NCBI GenBank assembly: GCA_950295325.1
Contig: OX485803.1
Coordinates: forward strand, 66,047,554-66,111,553
Direction: 5' to 3'
DNA: 64,000 bases
DNA from: Polytrichum commune
Lineage: Eukaryota; Streptophyta; Polytrichopsida; Polytrichales; Polytrichaceae
The translations under genes were made by a program, and so were the position numbers. The notes beneath the pieces were generated by a model. The model did no database searches. It worked only from the letters and a program-made list of their open reading frames with translations, and had not been told where the DNA came from. Shown piece after piece: positions 1 to 9,044 of the stretch. Numbering within the stretch: position 1 is the stretch's first letter; every line of letters begins with the position of its first letter.

Positions 1-1260
1 GAAGTTAGAGATGCTTTGCGGTGCGGGGAGGAGGTGGGGTGGAACGGCGATTCAGTGATGCTGTAGAGGAGCAATTGGCGTTGGTGCGAAGCAAGCGACT
101 GTCGATGGTGTGGGTAGGTAGGTGGTATGGCGCGATGATGGTTGTATGGTTTGTCGGTGTGGGAGCATTTTTGTGTGGTGTGTTGAGCGGGGATTGAGAT
201 GATGTTCTGTATGGTCTGTGTATGAATGTCTGTGGAAATGATTTGTGTTGGGTGTTGGTCTGGCGAAGTGAATTTTGTGGTGGAGCAATGTAAGGGTTTG
301 AGGCTTAGGGGAGTGAGATACCTGGGATGAATTGAAGCATGTGATATGTGGAGGTTGGCTCCGTATGTGGTGTTGGAGCGGTGTCGGAGGAGGGGCGGCA
401 GGTATTTCATGCAGCGCCTTCGAGGTTGGTGGTCGCGCCATTGGTCTTCTACAGGGAGGAAGGATGGGTGCGGCGAAGGCGGGATCTTCGGTGGGGGTTG
501 GAGCTGTTCGGAGGATGGGAGCTGCGCAGGTGGGTGCGGCGAGGCTTGGAGCTGGATTTGCAGTCGCAGCGGGGCTCTGACATAGTTAGAAAGAGGGCAA
601 GCACAGCTGGTGGTTGTTGTAGGGTTTGTAGCAAGAAGTGTATACAACACTATTGAAATAAAGAACAGACGCTTTCGAAGCTGATTCCAGCGTTGTGTGC
701 CGAATCTGTTGTTGAGTGTGTTGAATGTGTTGCGTTTTTCCACGGCAGCAACAATTTGGTTCGGCCTGGTGTATGTCGCAGTAGTCGCAGCATTCGCAAT
801 AGGAATCTGTGGTTGGGGGGCTGGGGAGAGTTCTCGTGGCTGCGGTGCGGCCCAGCGCCATCCTCTTTCTACTGTACATGTGAATACTTGTGAAATAACA
901 AATTGACACTTCTACGAGAAATTAACTCTTTTTTATGACATGTTTAAACCATGTGGAAATGTTGGACATGTTTCCATCAGTGGATGCAATGGAAACACAA
1001 AGTCCTTGAAAGGAAAAGGTTTTCAAGTCTAATTGTTGGTTCTCAAAACTACGATCCAGTACTTGGACCCAATAATATCCCAATATTTATTTAAACTAAA
1101 CAAATAATTCATAATTAGTAATATATAGTGTATAGTTTATTTATAAATGTAAGAAGTTAGACTTAAACATGTAGGATTGAATTATAAATTAAACTAAATG
1201 CAAGATGTATTCATAATTCGTAAGATATACACCATGTAAGACATTCAATCCTACATGCTC
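1..1260. other. G-rich then AT-rich stretch, no recognisable gene
   Basis: The first 900 bases are strongly G/T-rich on the plus strand. This leaves long open frames on both strands, but their translations are low-complexity and match no family I know. An AATAAA lies near 656 and the surrounding TG-rich text resembles the end of an LTR or a transcribed repeat, but no partner repeat was found. From about 930 the sequence becomes AT-rich and featureless. Confidence 0.35.
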
Positions 1261-1269
1261 TTCATTTAA

Positions 1270-1746
1270 GGGCCACTTCGCACACGAGACTAAGAGCCCG
1301 TGACCACTACACTTCAAGCACTCTCATTGGTGGAAAAGGCGGAGCCGGTCAAGTTCGCTTCACACTACGCTTGAGGGACCAACGGAGTATGTGAATGCAA
1401 GGTGGATAGTAAAGTCTACATGGATTCCTACACGGCATCAAATGGAGCATGTTTCGTGGTCACTTGCACTATCTTCAAAAACCACTTCTTGGACATAGGC
1501 TTCACACAAAACCAGGAGGCAACGGCACTCTGAACACTCACAACCGTTGATTTATTCTATTTTATCATGTGTGAGGAGTTGCATGAATAGAAATCCATTG
1601 AACTAGCATTTGGTCGAGGGCTCAATCACATATGACTCCCCACTACACTAGAGGGTCCGTGACCACACTACATGATTTTGGAGGTGTCTTGGGACACTTT
1701 CTTTTGGGCTACGACAATGTCATGGTCACGGTATGTGAAGTGGCCC
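1270..1746 (+). mobile_element. Harbinger-type MITE, family A
   Basis: A 477-bp non-autonomous element whose terminal inverted repeats read GGGCCACTTCGCACACGAG at the left and the near-complement ending GTGAAGTGGCCC at the right. The left flank is TAA, the duplication favoured by PIF/Harbinger transposases; the right flank is TTC, so one target copy has decayed. At least seven relatives of about 500 bp occur in this window. No coding capacity. Confidence 0.8.
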
Positions 1747-2142
1747 TTCAACCCGGACCTAGGGTAAACTCCTTGACTCCAAAAAATTCTTCTCAACCAA
1801 TAAGATTGCTCGATTGCTTGATTAGTATGGAGGACTAAGTCAAGTATGATCGTGACGATTTTAGGGTTCACAAAATTTCTGCCAAGTATAGTCGTATGAA
1901 GGTCACAACAAGTAAACCCATGCCACGTGGAGGACCTCCCTCCAATACGTGGCATGCAACGATTGGTCCGTGGGGAAGGCATCTTTCGTATGACGTGGAA
2001 GCAGGCGAAAAATATGGATGTTATTCATTCTGACTGTTGGAACTGGGAGGCTGCCAGAGTTACATGCTGCCTGTATTTGAGGGCCACTTGGAGGACAGTG
2101 AGTGGGTAGTAGCCTCTCTTAGTCTCTATGTATATTAACTTA
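1747..2142. other. Intergenic, no gene seen
   Basis: Non-coding sequence between two MITEs. A short imperfect hairpin carrying a CACGTGG core lies near 1920-1953 and a TATA-like run near 2129. Neither sits upstream of a recognisable coding region, so no promoter is called. Confidence 0.3.
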
Positions 2143-3189
2143 TGCCCCCTCCCCGCCTGACTTTAGCCAAGCCTAGAGGTTGGTTCTACCAACCCGGCCT
2201 CCATGGACGTTATCTAGTGCCCAGCCTAGTTGGCAAATGATGTGGCATGGCTTAACAGTGGAGGTTTTAAGCCCCAAAAATTGACCCTCCCATCGATACC
2301 TAGACATGAGGCAAGAATATACGACCTTTTAAAGTGTGCCTCTTGCCGTTGTGATTGGTTGCTTTTTAGTCTTAGCTATGAGGGCACGAGGAGCTTCATT
2401 AACAAACAAAAACTGACCATAATGCCCCCTCCCCACCTGACTTTATCAAATAACCAAAGTCTTTCCTAAAACCCAGCTGAAGCTCCCTCAGTTATAGCGG
2501 AGGCATCCAACTATCCCAACGCACCCACAAGAACTTGCTCCGGAGATTTTCAAGTAGGTTTTAGTTAAGTAACTTTCACACATGTTCATTGTTTTATCTA
2601 CCAAGCAATCAATGTTGGGTAGTTTTTGTCCCATCCCCAAATGCCTTACTACTCACCTATCTTACCATGATCGGTTTTTGTTAATGGAGCTCCTTGTGCC
2701 CTCATAGGCTAAGACTAAAAAGCAACCAATCACAAGGGCGGGAGGCGGCACTTTTGAAAGTCATGTATTCTTGCCTCGTGTTTAGGTACCGATGGGAGGG
2801 TCAATGCTTGGGGCTTGAAACCTCCTCTTTTAAGCCATGCCACATCATTTGCCAACTAGGCTCGGCACTAGATAACGTCCATGGTGCGGAGGCCGTGTTT
2901 TTAGAAGCAACTTTTAGTCTTCGCTAAAGTCAGGTGGGGAGGGGGCATAAGATAGGTGAGCAGTAAGGCATTTGGGGATGGGACAAAAACAACCCAACAT
3001 TCATTGCTTGGTAGATAAAAAAATGACCATGTGTGAAAGCTACTTAACTAAAACCTACTTGAAAATCTCCGGAGCAAGTTCTTGTAGGTGCATTGGGATT
3101 GCCGGATGCCTCTGCTATAACCGAGGGAGCTTTACCCGGTTTTGAAGAAAGACTTTGGTTATTTGGTAAAGTCAGGTGGGGAGGGGACA
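2143..3189 (+). mobile_element. MITE family D, interrupted by a second family D copy
   Basis: Outer element with termini TGCCCCCTCCCCGCCTGAC at the left and GTCAGGTGGGGAGGGGACA at the right, flanked by TTA at 2140-2142 and 3190-3192. Removing the inner insertion leaves about 520 bp, the same size as the intact relative at 22019-22542. The TTA duplication and GC-rich inverted ends point to the PIF/Harbinger superfamily. No coding capacity. Confidence 0.8.
2423..2947 (-). mobile_element. MITE family D, inner copy in inverse orientation
   Basis: A 525-bp element inside the 2143-3189 copy of the same family. It has the same terminal repeats, is flanked by TAA at 2420-2422 and 2948-2950, and runs in the opposite direction. 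The host copy resumes directly after the second TAA, so this is a clean self-insertion rather than a rearrangement. Confidence 0.8.
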
Positions 3190-3239
3190 TTAAACAAATT
3201 TCCTCATTAACGCGTAGTTTGAGTGTGTTTTTGTGAATT

Positions 3240-3380
3240 ACTAAGTTGGGAAATATGCGGCAGGGCCAATGAACGAGAACCAACCTGCTAGTTACTTACA
3301 AATGAACTGGTCGAGTTTGAGAAATATGCGGTTGAAGTTCAAGACTTCAGGCAAATTACGCATCACCCTATTGGAATTGA
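3240..3380 (-). repeat. Dispersed repeat family R, left part of a split copy
   Basis: This matches one half of a dispersed repeat whose unbroken relative lies at about 49738-49960. Shared landmarks are CTGCTAGTTAC, a GGTTGAAGTTCAA core and a following ACGCATC-type tract. The other half resumes at 13079 beyond a MITE and the retrotransposon, which shows that both were inserted into this repeat. Confidence 0.65.
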
Positions 3381-3425
3381 GGGCCACTTCACACACGAGA
3401 CTGAGAGCCCGTGACCATTACACTT
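3381..3425 (+). mobile_element. MITE family A, left fragment split by the retrotransposon
   Basis: The first 45 bases of a family A MITE (GGGCCACTTCACACACGAG and onward), flanked on the left by TGA. It stops at CATTACACTT, exactly where the retrotransposon starts. The rest of the MITE continues at 12615 with ACTTCAAG, so ACTT is present on both sides of the insert. Confidence 0.85.
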
Positions 3426-4204
3426 TGTCACGTGAGGTGACATCGGGGGCTAAGTCACGTCAATTTAGGAGTAAATGGACTCCACTAGGAGTCCATGTGT
3501 GTTGGGATGAGTAACGGACTCCATTGGGAGTCCTAGTTAGTTGTTCGTCCACTCCATGGATGAACTCCACATAGGATTGGGGTTGTATGGAGAGGAAGGC
3601 CTCTTGACTTGCCATTGTTGTCAAGTCAAGTCTTGTGAGTGTGTTTTGAGAGAGAGAGAGCTTGTTGTTGCTTTCTCATGGCTATGGTGTAATAGATTAT
3701 GAGTAAAGCCTTTGCATTCTTTCTCCACCACTTGCACTCTTGGATTCTCCCTTCGTGGAGTGAGAGATAGCTTGACTCTTGTGTGTGAATTTTAGAGTTT
3801 CTTAAGCTTTGTAAGGAGACATTTTAGTTTCTTAAGCTTGGAGAGAGAAACCCTCATACTTGACAACAATTGTATTCAAATTTTTCATTTTTGGTTGTAT
3901 TTCTGAGCTAGAATGGTCCAGTATTGAGAGCAAATGAGTGATACAAGTGTTTGAAAGCTTAGTTTGTCATTTCTTGCAACCCTCAAGAAGATTTTGAGAG
4001 AAATCTTCCCATTTTTCTTTTGTTTTTTCTTTGTGTTTTCTTCAAGTGTTGATGGTTGAATCTTGAGATTCCATTTGGTCTCAAGATTCTCAAGTCACAT
4101 CATTCTTGCTTGCAATTTGTAAAAGCAAAGTTTAATTTTTTTTAAAAATTTACAAACAAACACAAACCAAACTTAAAATCCGAATTTTATTTTTATTTTT
4201 TTTT

Positions 4205-4395
4205 GAAGCTCCGGAGCTCCACGGACACTCTTGGAGCTCCTGGAGCTCCAATTCTGCACCCTGGGGCGGCAAAATCCCGGGGCGGGGGGCGGCTAATCCC
4301 GGGCCGGGCCCCACGGCGGGCGGCGCCAGCCGGGCCCCGCGGCGGCGTGGCAGCGGGCCGGGGGCGGGCGGGCGGCGCCAGCCTGGCCCCCCTTT
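4205..4395. repeat. Extreme GC-rich island inside the leader
   Basis: About 190 bp of near-pure G/C between very AT-rich flanks. It contains repeated GGCGGCGCCAGC units, CCCGGGGCGG runs and a palindromic GGAGCTCCTGGAGCTCC. Reading frames through it give only proline, alanine, arginine and glycine repeats, so I take it as non-coding structure and not as a gene. Confidence 0.7.
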
Positions 4396-4419
4396 CAAGG
4401 TGAGCCTTCATTTGCTAAT

Positions 4420-4670
4420 GTTATTTAAGTTAATTAGGTTAGTTAATTAGTTAATTAATTAGGATAATTAAGTTAGTTAATTAATTAGGTTAATTAAGAT
4501 TAGTTAACTTAATTAGTTAATTAGGTTGGTTCATTAAGTTAATTAATTAAGTTAATTAGCTTAATTAAATTAGGTTCATTAGTTTAAGTTAATTAAGTTA
4601 CGTTGAGTTAAATTAAATTAATTAAGTTAATTCATTTAAGTTAATTAAGTTAATTAAGTTAAAGTTTTTT
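4420..4670. repeat. TTAATT-rich low-complexity tract
   Basis: Roughly 250 bp built from variants of GTTAATTAA, with the unit drifting in length, followed by T-rich runs to about 4760. It is simple-sequence DNA within the retrotransposon leader. Confidence 0.8.
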
Positions 4671-4799
4671 TTATTTTTTGGTTTTTTGTTTTTGGTTTTT
4701 TGTTTTTGTTTTGTTTTGTTTCATTAAAACAATTATTTTATTTTATTTTATTTTATTTTCACATTTTTACTTTCACCTTTCACACTTGGCATCCAATTC

Positions 4800-5105
4800 T
4801 CACAAACTTTGAGGTTCAAATTTGGGGGCATACTAGCTCCAAACGGAGTGAAATTTGAGCCTATCTTGTGTGAAATTTGCCAAGGAATCCAATGGTGTAA
4901 TTGGATTGTTGATTGGAATTCAAAATCATTGCTGAAATTATTAATTTCAACGCTGATTTTTGTTTTTGGGAGCAAATTAACTCCGAACGGAGTGAAATTT
5001 GAGCCTAATTTGTGTGAAATCTTCCTAGGAGTCCATTGGTGCACTTAGTTTGTTGATTGAAGTCCATAATCACCTTGGAAATGAGCCTTTTCAACGCTGA
5101 TTTTT
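4800..5105 (+). repeat. Two-copy tandem repeat, period about 144 bp
   Basis: AACGGAGTGAAATTTGAGCC occurs near 4842 and again near 4986. Each copy is followed by similar TTGTGTGAAAT text and each ends at TTTCAACGCTGATTTTT. The copies have diverged noticeably. Tandem repeats of this size are common in untranslated leaders of plant LTR elements. Confidence 0.7.
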
Positions 5106-5260
5106 CATTTTAATTACCAATCTCAAACCTTTGCACAATTTTGGAATTCTGGGGGCATAAACACTTGGCATTTGGCAAGGGATTGCCATTTAGATAGCCC
5201 GCAACAGGTGCAGGTTGCCATTACCTTGTAGATAGTTGCAGGTACTCAAGTGATTATTTT

Positions 5261-6094
5261 ATGGTGCAAACTAGGAGCCGATATTATCGATCTCCATCAC
5301 CAGATTACTTGGAGGACGTGCATACCACAAATCTGGAGCCAGAGGTAGATACCAACGAGGCTTTTGAGCCTATTTCGGCGTTGGACACTACTAGTAGGCT
5401 TCGGATTTGGAGTGTCGGCACGTTCGACGAAATGGAGGACGATCGCCACAATTCAGTGCGTGATCGGTTTTCAGGTCGAGCTGGGGGCATTTCCTTGCCC
5501 GATTGGAAACTCCGGTTTCGTACCTGGATTAAGGAGAAACGTCAAAGGTCTTCCAATTTCAATGATTGGTATGCCTTTGAACTTCTGCCTCAGCATTTGG
5601 AGTATGAGGCACTCCAAACTTATGAACGCTGGACAGAGGGTCATCAGCGACAACTTCGGGAGGTGGAGCAGTATTGGGAGGCTCGGGTTGAGCTCATTTC
5701 AACCCTTAAAGATGGGGCGATTGCTACCTTAGCTCCACCCACCTTAAAGGAGGAGGAATCGCCGGCGGAGTCTAAGGACACGGAACTGGCACTTGGGCCA
5801 ATGGTGGCTAGCAGTAGCACGGCAACCCTTTCACGGGTGGCACATGCTACACAGGCAACATTGACGGATGTTGGTCCACCACCTCCGTTTAATCCCCTTA
5901 CTGAATTTGTCGCACATTTGGAAGTGGAGTATGGTGGGTTTCGGCGAGACCAGATGCAGCGCATCCAGGATTTCCGCCGAGAGAAGGATGATACTCCACG
6001 GACCATTCGTGTTGGGGTTGTGGAGAAGCTGGTCATTCGAAGAATGATCCCAATTGTCCTAAGAAGAAGAAAACTCAGCCTTTGGGAAAATTAA
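5261..6094 (+). CDS. gag: Retrotransposon Gag, capsid part
   Basis: A 277-residue frame beginning MVQTRSRYYRSPSPDY. Residues 70-150 contain the tryptophan- and leucine-spaced helical pattern of retrotransposon Gag capsids (DWKLRFRTWIKEK, then DWYAFELLPQHLEYEALQTY). The middle is an acidic, alanine- and threonine-rich linker. Gag assembles the particle that packages element RNA. The frame stays open to 6094, but its last 30 or so residues are not Gag-like: the zinc knuckle that should follow is in the next frame from about 6010. The change from Gag frame to knuckle frame therefore lies between 5992 (just after a TGA in the downstream frame) and 6010. It equals a -1 shift or a 1-base deletion. 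I see no canonical slippery heptamer, so mutation is likelier than programmed shifting. Confidence 0.8.
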   Translation: MVQTRSRYYRSPSPDYLEDVHTTNLEPEVDTNEAFEPISALDTTSRLRIWSVGTFDEMEDDRHNSVRDRFSGRAGGISLPDWKLRFRTWIKEKRQRSSNFNDWYAFELLPQHLEYEALQTYERWTEGHQRQLREVEQYWEARVELISTLKDGAIATLAPPTLKEEESPAESKDTELALGPMVASSSTATLSRVAHATQATLTDVGPPPPFNPLTEFVAHLEVEYGGFRRDQMQRIQDFRREKDDTPRTIRVGVVEKLVIRRMIPIVLRRRKLSLWEN

Positions 6095-8190
6095 AACAAA
6101 AGATGGAACCAGTAAGGGCAGGGGATAATTCTAAGAAGAGACAATTGAAATGTAGCCATTGTGGTGGCACTAATCACGATGTGGATCATTGTTTCCTACT
6201 TCATCCTGAGATGCGGCCTGCCAGTTATGTCACTGGAAAGTCTCCAAGGGAGCAGAGTCTTGAGGCTAAGGTGGCAGAGCTTGAGCAAAAGCTCAAATCT
6301 TCTGCATCTTTTGCTCAAATTTTTGAGCCGCATGTGGGTGGTGGCACCTCGGGTTCGAACATGTATATGTTTGGAGCAGCTGGAGAGGTGGTGGCGGCGG
6401 CTTCTACTCGCTCACAAACATTGGCAGATGCGGTGGCTTCCACGAGTGGTGGTAGCAATGAGGTGCTACATCCTCGCCATGCCGGACCAGCTGATCAGAT
6501 TGGTCAAGCACGTTTACCTCTTTCATTTGGATTGGTAGACACCACTGTTGTTGGGGCTAAAAACCCTGTACCTTTGAGAGATGGGGATTCCATCTCGAAG
6601 GATGTTACGCAGGCATTGGCATACAAAATTCTCCATATGCCAATTTTCTCGGGTTCGGAGTTTATGGCTTCGGATTTCAAGCATGCTGCAGTTTTTCATT
6701 TAGCTGGGAGAATGTTAGAAGGTAAGGCGGCTTTGCCATCCCTTCAAGTATCCCAAGCTGTGGTTGACATACCTGTGGCTGACGAGGTGGAGGACTTAGC
6801 CAATTTGCGAGCGAGTCTTGCGGATGCGGCGATCATTGCTTTTGGTAAGCAAACTGATATTCCTCCAGCATCAATTTCAGCAATGGATACGTCATTTTCG
6901 AATTATGCGTCGGGAGCGGCATATCTTGCAGACATTTCTGCAAGGCCTGCTCGCGAACGGCATAATTTGCAACCTGGAGTTGTACGGCTGATGAACGACA
7001 AATCTTTGTTTGTCGTTTCACGCACGGATATGCCCACTATCCGTGCTACACCACTGAGAGTTATGATGGATTCCGGTGCTCAACCGGTTATGATTGGCAA
7101 AGGACTTGCTGACAGTCTTGGATTAACGCCAGCAAGCTTGGATCCTTGTCCATTCACTATTGTGACTTCAGTAGGGGGCACTGAACGTGCAACAGGTTAC
7201 ACCAAGGCACCTCTACGTTTGATTTTTCATGTGGGGGCAGGGCCTACTTACACTCATTTGTCAATGAAGTGTGTTGTTACTAATGCTACCAACTATGATA
7301 TATTTGTTGGTCAGCAAGCTCTTTACCCACTTGGCTTTGGTTTGGATAATTGGACGGAAGAGGCATGGATTAGACCGGGATGGTCCACTGGAGATGGCAG
7401 GAAGGTATTTATTCCCGTCACATTTGCAGCCACTGCTATGACTATGGTTGCGGAGGCAATGTTTGGTTGCAGCGGTTCAGTTGCAGATTTGCCTTGTGCT
7501 CCAGTTTTATTGGAGGAAACAATGGACTACACTTGTAATGTGGCAGAACAACAATTTTTACCATCTTTTCAAATTCCTGCTCGACATTTTCAGGATCCAC
7601 CTCCACCATGGCGAACTCCTAAGGAGTTATCCGACCATTGTCGACACATTGTAGCGGATTTGGAGCTTGGAGAGGCACCTCCAACTTTATCCTCATTTTC
7701 TTTTGCTCAACCCATTCGTTGGCAACCATCACCTGAAGGTATTGTCCTTGTGAAGATCTTTGGAGGCATTGGCACAGGTTTGGCGGCAGTGTTGGAAGCT
7801 GGAATTACAGTTTGGCGATATACTCATGTGGACAATGGGTATGCAGCCAACAGAGCCGTCCGACACCACATCCAACAATTGTTGTTGAGATACCCCGCAC
7901 ACTTGTCAGCCTCTGCCATTCATGGATGTTGTGGTCAACTTCCTCAAGATGTCACTATGATTAGTGATGAGGATTTGAGAAGGTTGGGCCACGTGGATTT
8001 GATTCTTGCAGGATGGCCTTGTCAAGGCCATTCGCGGGCAGGAACTGGCCAGGGATTGGATGATCCTAGGTCTAGTTTGTTTGCGGATTTGACACGATTG
8101 ACGCAATGGTGGTTTACCCACCAATCAACTCCGCCAGGGTACATTTTCGAAATGTACCATTATTGGGTGATACCCGGCACAAAGTCGTGA
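5992..8190 (+). CDS. Zinc knuckles, protease and first half of the DNA methyltransferase
   Basis: Open from 5992, with the first ATG at 6082. Features in order: a knuckle CWGCGEAGH...C at 6010-6057; a second, regular CX2CX4HX4C knuckle (CSHC...H...C) at 6151-6192; a short coiled-coil-like segment (LEAKVAELEQKLK) near 6270; a long alanine-rich region; and a retropepsin-type aspartic protease at about 7040-7380 with active-site DSGA at 7069-7080 and the late motif YDIFVGQQAL. From about 7735 a C5 cytosine methyltransferase begins: motif I FGGIGTG at 7759-7779 and motif IV WPCQGHS with catalytic Cys codon at 8020-8022. The frame runs into motif VI at IFE (8143-8151), after which the conserved continuation is in the next frame from 8154. 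Residues after 8151 up to 8190 are out-of-frame read-through. The 1-base loss in motif VI should inactivate this copy. Confidence 0.85.
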   Translation, partial: YSTDHSCWGCGEAGHSKNDPNCPKKKKTQPLGKLKQKMEPVRAGDNSKKRQLKCSHCGGTNHDVDHCFLLHPEMRPASYVTGKSPREQSLEAKVAELEQKLKSSASFAQIFEPHVGGGTSGSNMYMFGAAGEVVAAASTRSQTLADAVASTSGGSNEVLHPRHAGPADQIGQARLPLSFGLVDTTVVGAKNPVPLRDGDSISKDVTQALAYKILHMPIFSGSEFMASDFKHAAVFHLAGRMLEGKAALPSLQVSQAVVDIPVADEVEDLANLRASLADAAIIAFGKQTDIPPASISAMDTSFSNYASGAAYLADISARPARERHNLQPGVVRLMNDKSLFVVSRTDMPTIRATPLRVMMDSGAQPVMIGKGLADSLGLTPASLDPCPFTIVTSVGGTERATGYTKAPLRLIFHVGAGPTYTHLSMKCVVTNATNYDIFVGQQALYPLGFGLDNWTEEAWIRPGWSTGDGRKVFIPVTFAATAMTMVAEAMFGCSGSVADLPCAPVLLEETMDYTCNVAEQQFLPSFQIPARHFQDPPPPWRTPKELSDHCRHIVADLELGEAPPTLSSFSFAQPIRWQPSPEGIVLVKIFGGIGTGLAAVLEAGITVWRYTHVDNGYAANRAVRHHIQQLLLRYPAHLSASAIHGCCGQLPQDVTMISDEDLRRLGHVDLILAGWPCQGHSRAGTGQGLDDPRSSLFADLTRLTQWWFTHQSTPPGYIFEMYHYWVIPGTKS

Positions 8191-8700
8191 AGGATGGTGA
8201 GGACATTAACCAAATTCTGGGTACTCCAACATTTCTGGATGCTGCATCTTTGGGATCCTTTGCTCATCGGCCTCGTTGGTTTTGGACCAACTTGGTATCA
8301 CCTCGGGTGCTTTCAGCGGCGATTGCCCGCATTTCCCGCCTTATGAATCGCAAAGTGGATGACATTTTAGATGATCATCGTGTTTCCTTGGCAGTTACCA
8401 AGAATGACACCTTGCCATTTGCATTAATTAATAAGGTGGGCATTCCAAGAGGTGCACTACCTACTTTTGTGACATATCCACAGTCTTTTGCATTTCGATC
8501 TCGTGGACCTGGCATGGTTTGGGATTCAAAAACCCAAACTTATGAGGAGCCTACGGCAGATGAGCGGGAACGCGCCATGGGTTTTTTTACAGGTACCACG
8601 GCTGCTCACGGGCTTCAGGAAGGTCAGAGACGTTTCCTATTCGGGCAAGCTATGGATCTTAACAGCATTGTGTGGATAATTGGAATTTGTCTTGCTGCTC
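7735..8700 (+). other. C5 cytosine DNA methyltransferase domain, Dnmt3/DRM-like, frame-broken
   Basis: Combining the two frames gives all main C5-methyltransferase motifs in canonical order. They are: SAM-binding motif I (FGGIGTG, 7759); catalytic motif IV (PCQ, Cys at 8020) followed by GLDDPRSSLF; motif VI (ENV region, interrupted at 8152); motif VIII-like AHRPRWFWTN at about 8259-8290; motif IX-like LPTFVTYPQSFAFR at about 8457-8498; and motif X-like GQAMDLNSIVW near 8644-8676. The AHR-x-R-x-FW-x-N pattern is characteristic of the Dnmt3/DRM group. Order I to X is unrotated, unlike plant DRM proteins, and thus closer to Dnmt3. The PCQ segment reads more like bacterial Dcm enzymes than the PCN of Dnmt3. 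The enzyme would add methyl groups to cytosine C5. Domain assignment is from motifs only. Confidence 0.88.
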
Positions 8701-9044
8701 AACAACGTATAGATGACCAATTGCGTACTCTGAGGGCAGAGAACAATGGTCAGGGGGCAATGGAGCCGCAATCCAAGGATCACATTGAGGTCAATGACAC
8801 CAAGGGATTATTTCCTTTGAAACTTTATGTTGCGGAAGAGCTTCGAGCCCAACGTGTTTTTTCGGCTTTGGCCCAAGAGTTTGGAAAGTTGGAGGCCCAT
8901 AAAATGTTTCCACTTCTATTTCTTGGTGATACTTCATATGTGGGTAGCTATTTAGCTACACAAACTGATTGTAGTGGAGAGGATACGCATTTGGATTCAA
9001 GTGCAGATGATGGAGGCAAAGGTGTTGCCCTCTCCACGGACTAG
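8106..9044 (+). CDS. Second half of the methyltransferase and linker to RT
   Basis: This frame is meaningful from 8154, where it begins NVPLLGDTRHKV; residues encoded before that are out of frame. It carries the target-recognition part and motifs VIII to X (AHRPRWFWTN, TFVTYPQSF, ERAMGFF near 8570, GQAMDLNS). After motif X at about 8700 follows a linker of roughly 110 residues with no domain I recognise, ending in an acidic run (SSADDGG) just before TAG at 9042-9044. The next open stretch, encoding RT, is in the same frame directly after that TAG. The stop therefore looks like a translational junction inside one polyprotein and not the end of a separate gene. Confidence 0.82.
   Translation: MVVYPPINSARVHFRNVPLLGDTRHKVVKDGEDINQILGTPTFLDAASLGSFAHRPRWFWTNLVSPRVLSAAIARISRLMNRKVDDILDDHRVSLAVTKNDTLPFALINKVGIPRGALPTFVTYPQSFAFRSRGPGMVWDSKTQTYEEPTADERERAMGFFTGTTAAHGLQEGQRRFLFGQAMDLNSIVWIIGICLAAQQRIDDQLRTLRAENNGQGAMEPQSKDHIEVNDTKGLFPLKLYVAEELRAQRVFSALAQEFGKLEAHKMFPLLFLGDTSYVGSYLATQTDCSGEDTHLDSSADDGGKGVALSTD

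Larger units (their letters stand above)
3426..5260 (+). other. Retrotransposon 5' leader, possibly a degenerate LTR
   Basis: 1.8 kb before the Gag start with no sizeable coding frame. From left to right it holds paired ACTCC/GGAGT motifs (3475-3560), AG- and CT-rich text, an extreme GC island (4205-4395), a TTAATT-rich tract (4420-4670) and a two-copy tandem repeat (4800-5105). A TTGGCATTTGGCAAGG segment near 5165 begins like a primer-binding site (TGG), but I cannot match it to a specific tRNA. Whether part of this is an LTR cannot be decided, because no matching copy is seen downstream of the coding region. Confidence 0.5.

Noticed and set aside
52-909. Several overlapping open frames on both strands in the first 900 bases
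   Set aside because: They arise from strong G/T skew that suppresses stops. The translations are low-complexity, overlap each other and show no domain.
4203-4403. Frames through the GC island (Ala/Pro/Arg/Gly-rich)
   Set aside because: They are produced by the repeat composition; both strands are open for the same reason.
7735-9044. Reading the methyltransferase as part of a bacterial restriction-modification system or contamination
   Set aside because: It lies in the same polyprotein frames as protease and RT, is bounded by a plant MITE on both sides, and shows Dnmt3/DRM-like features.
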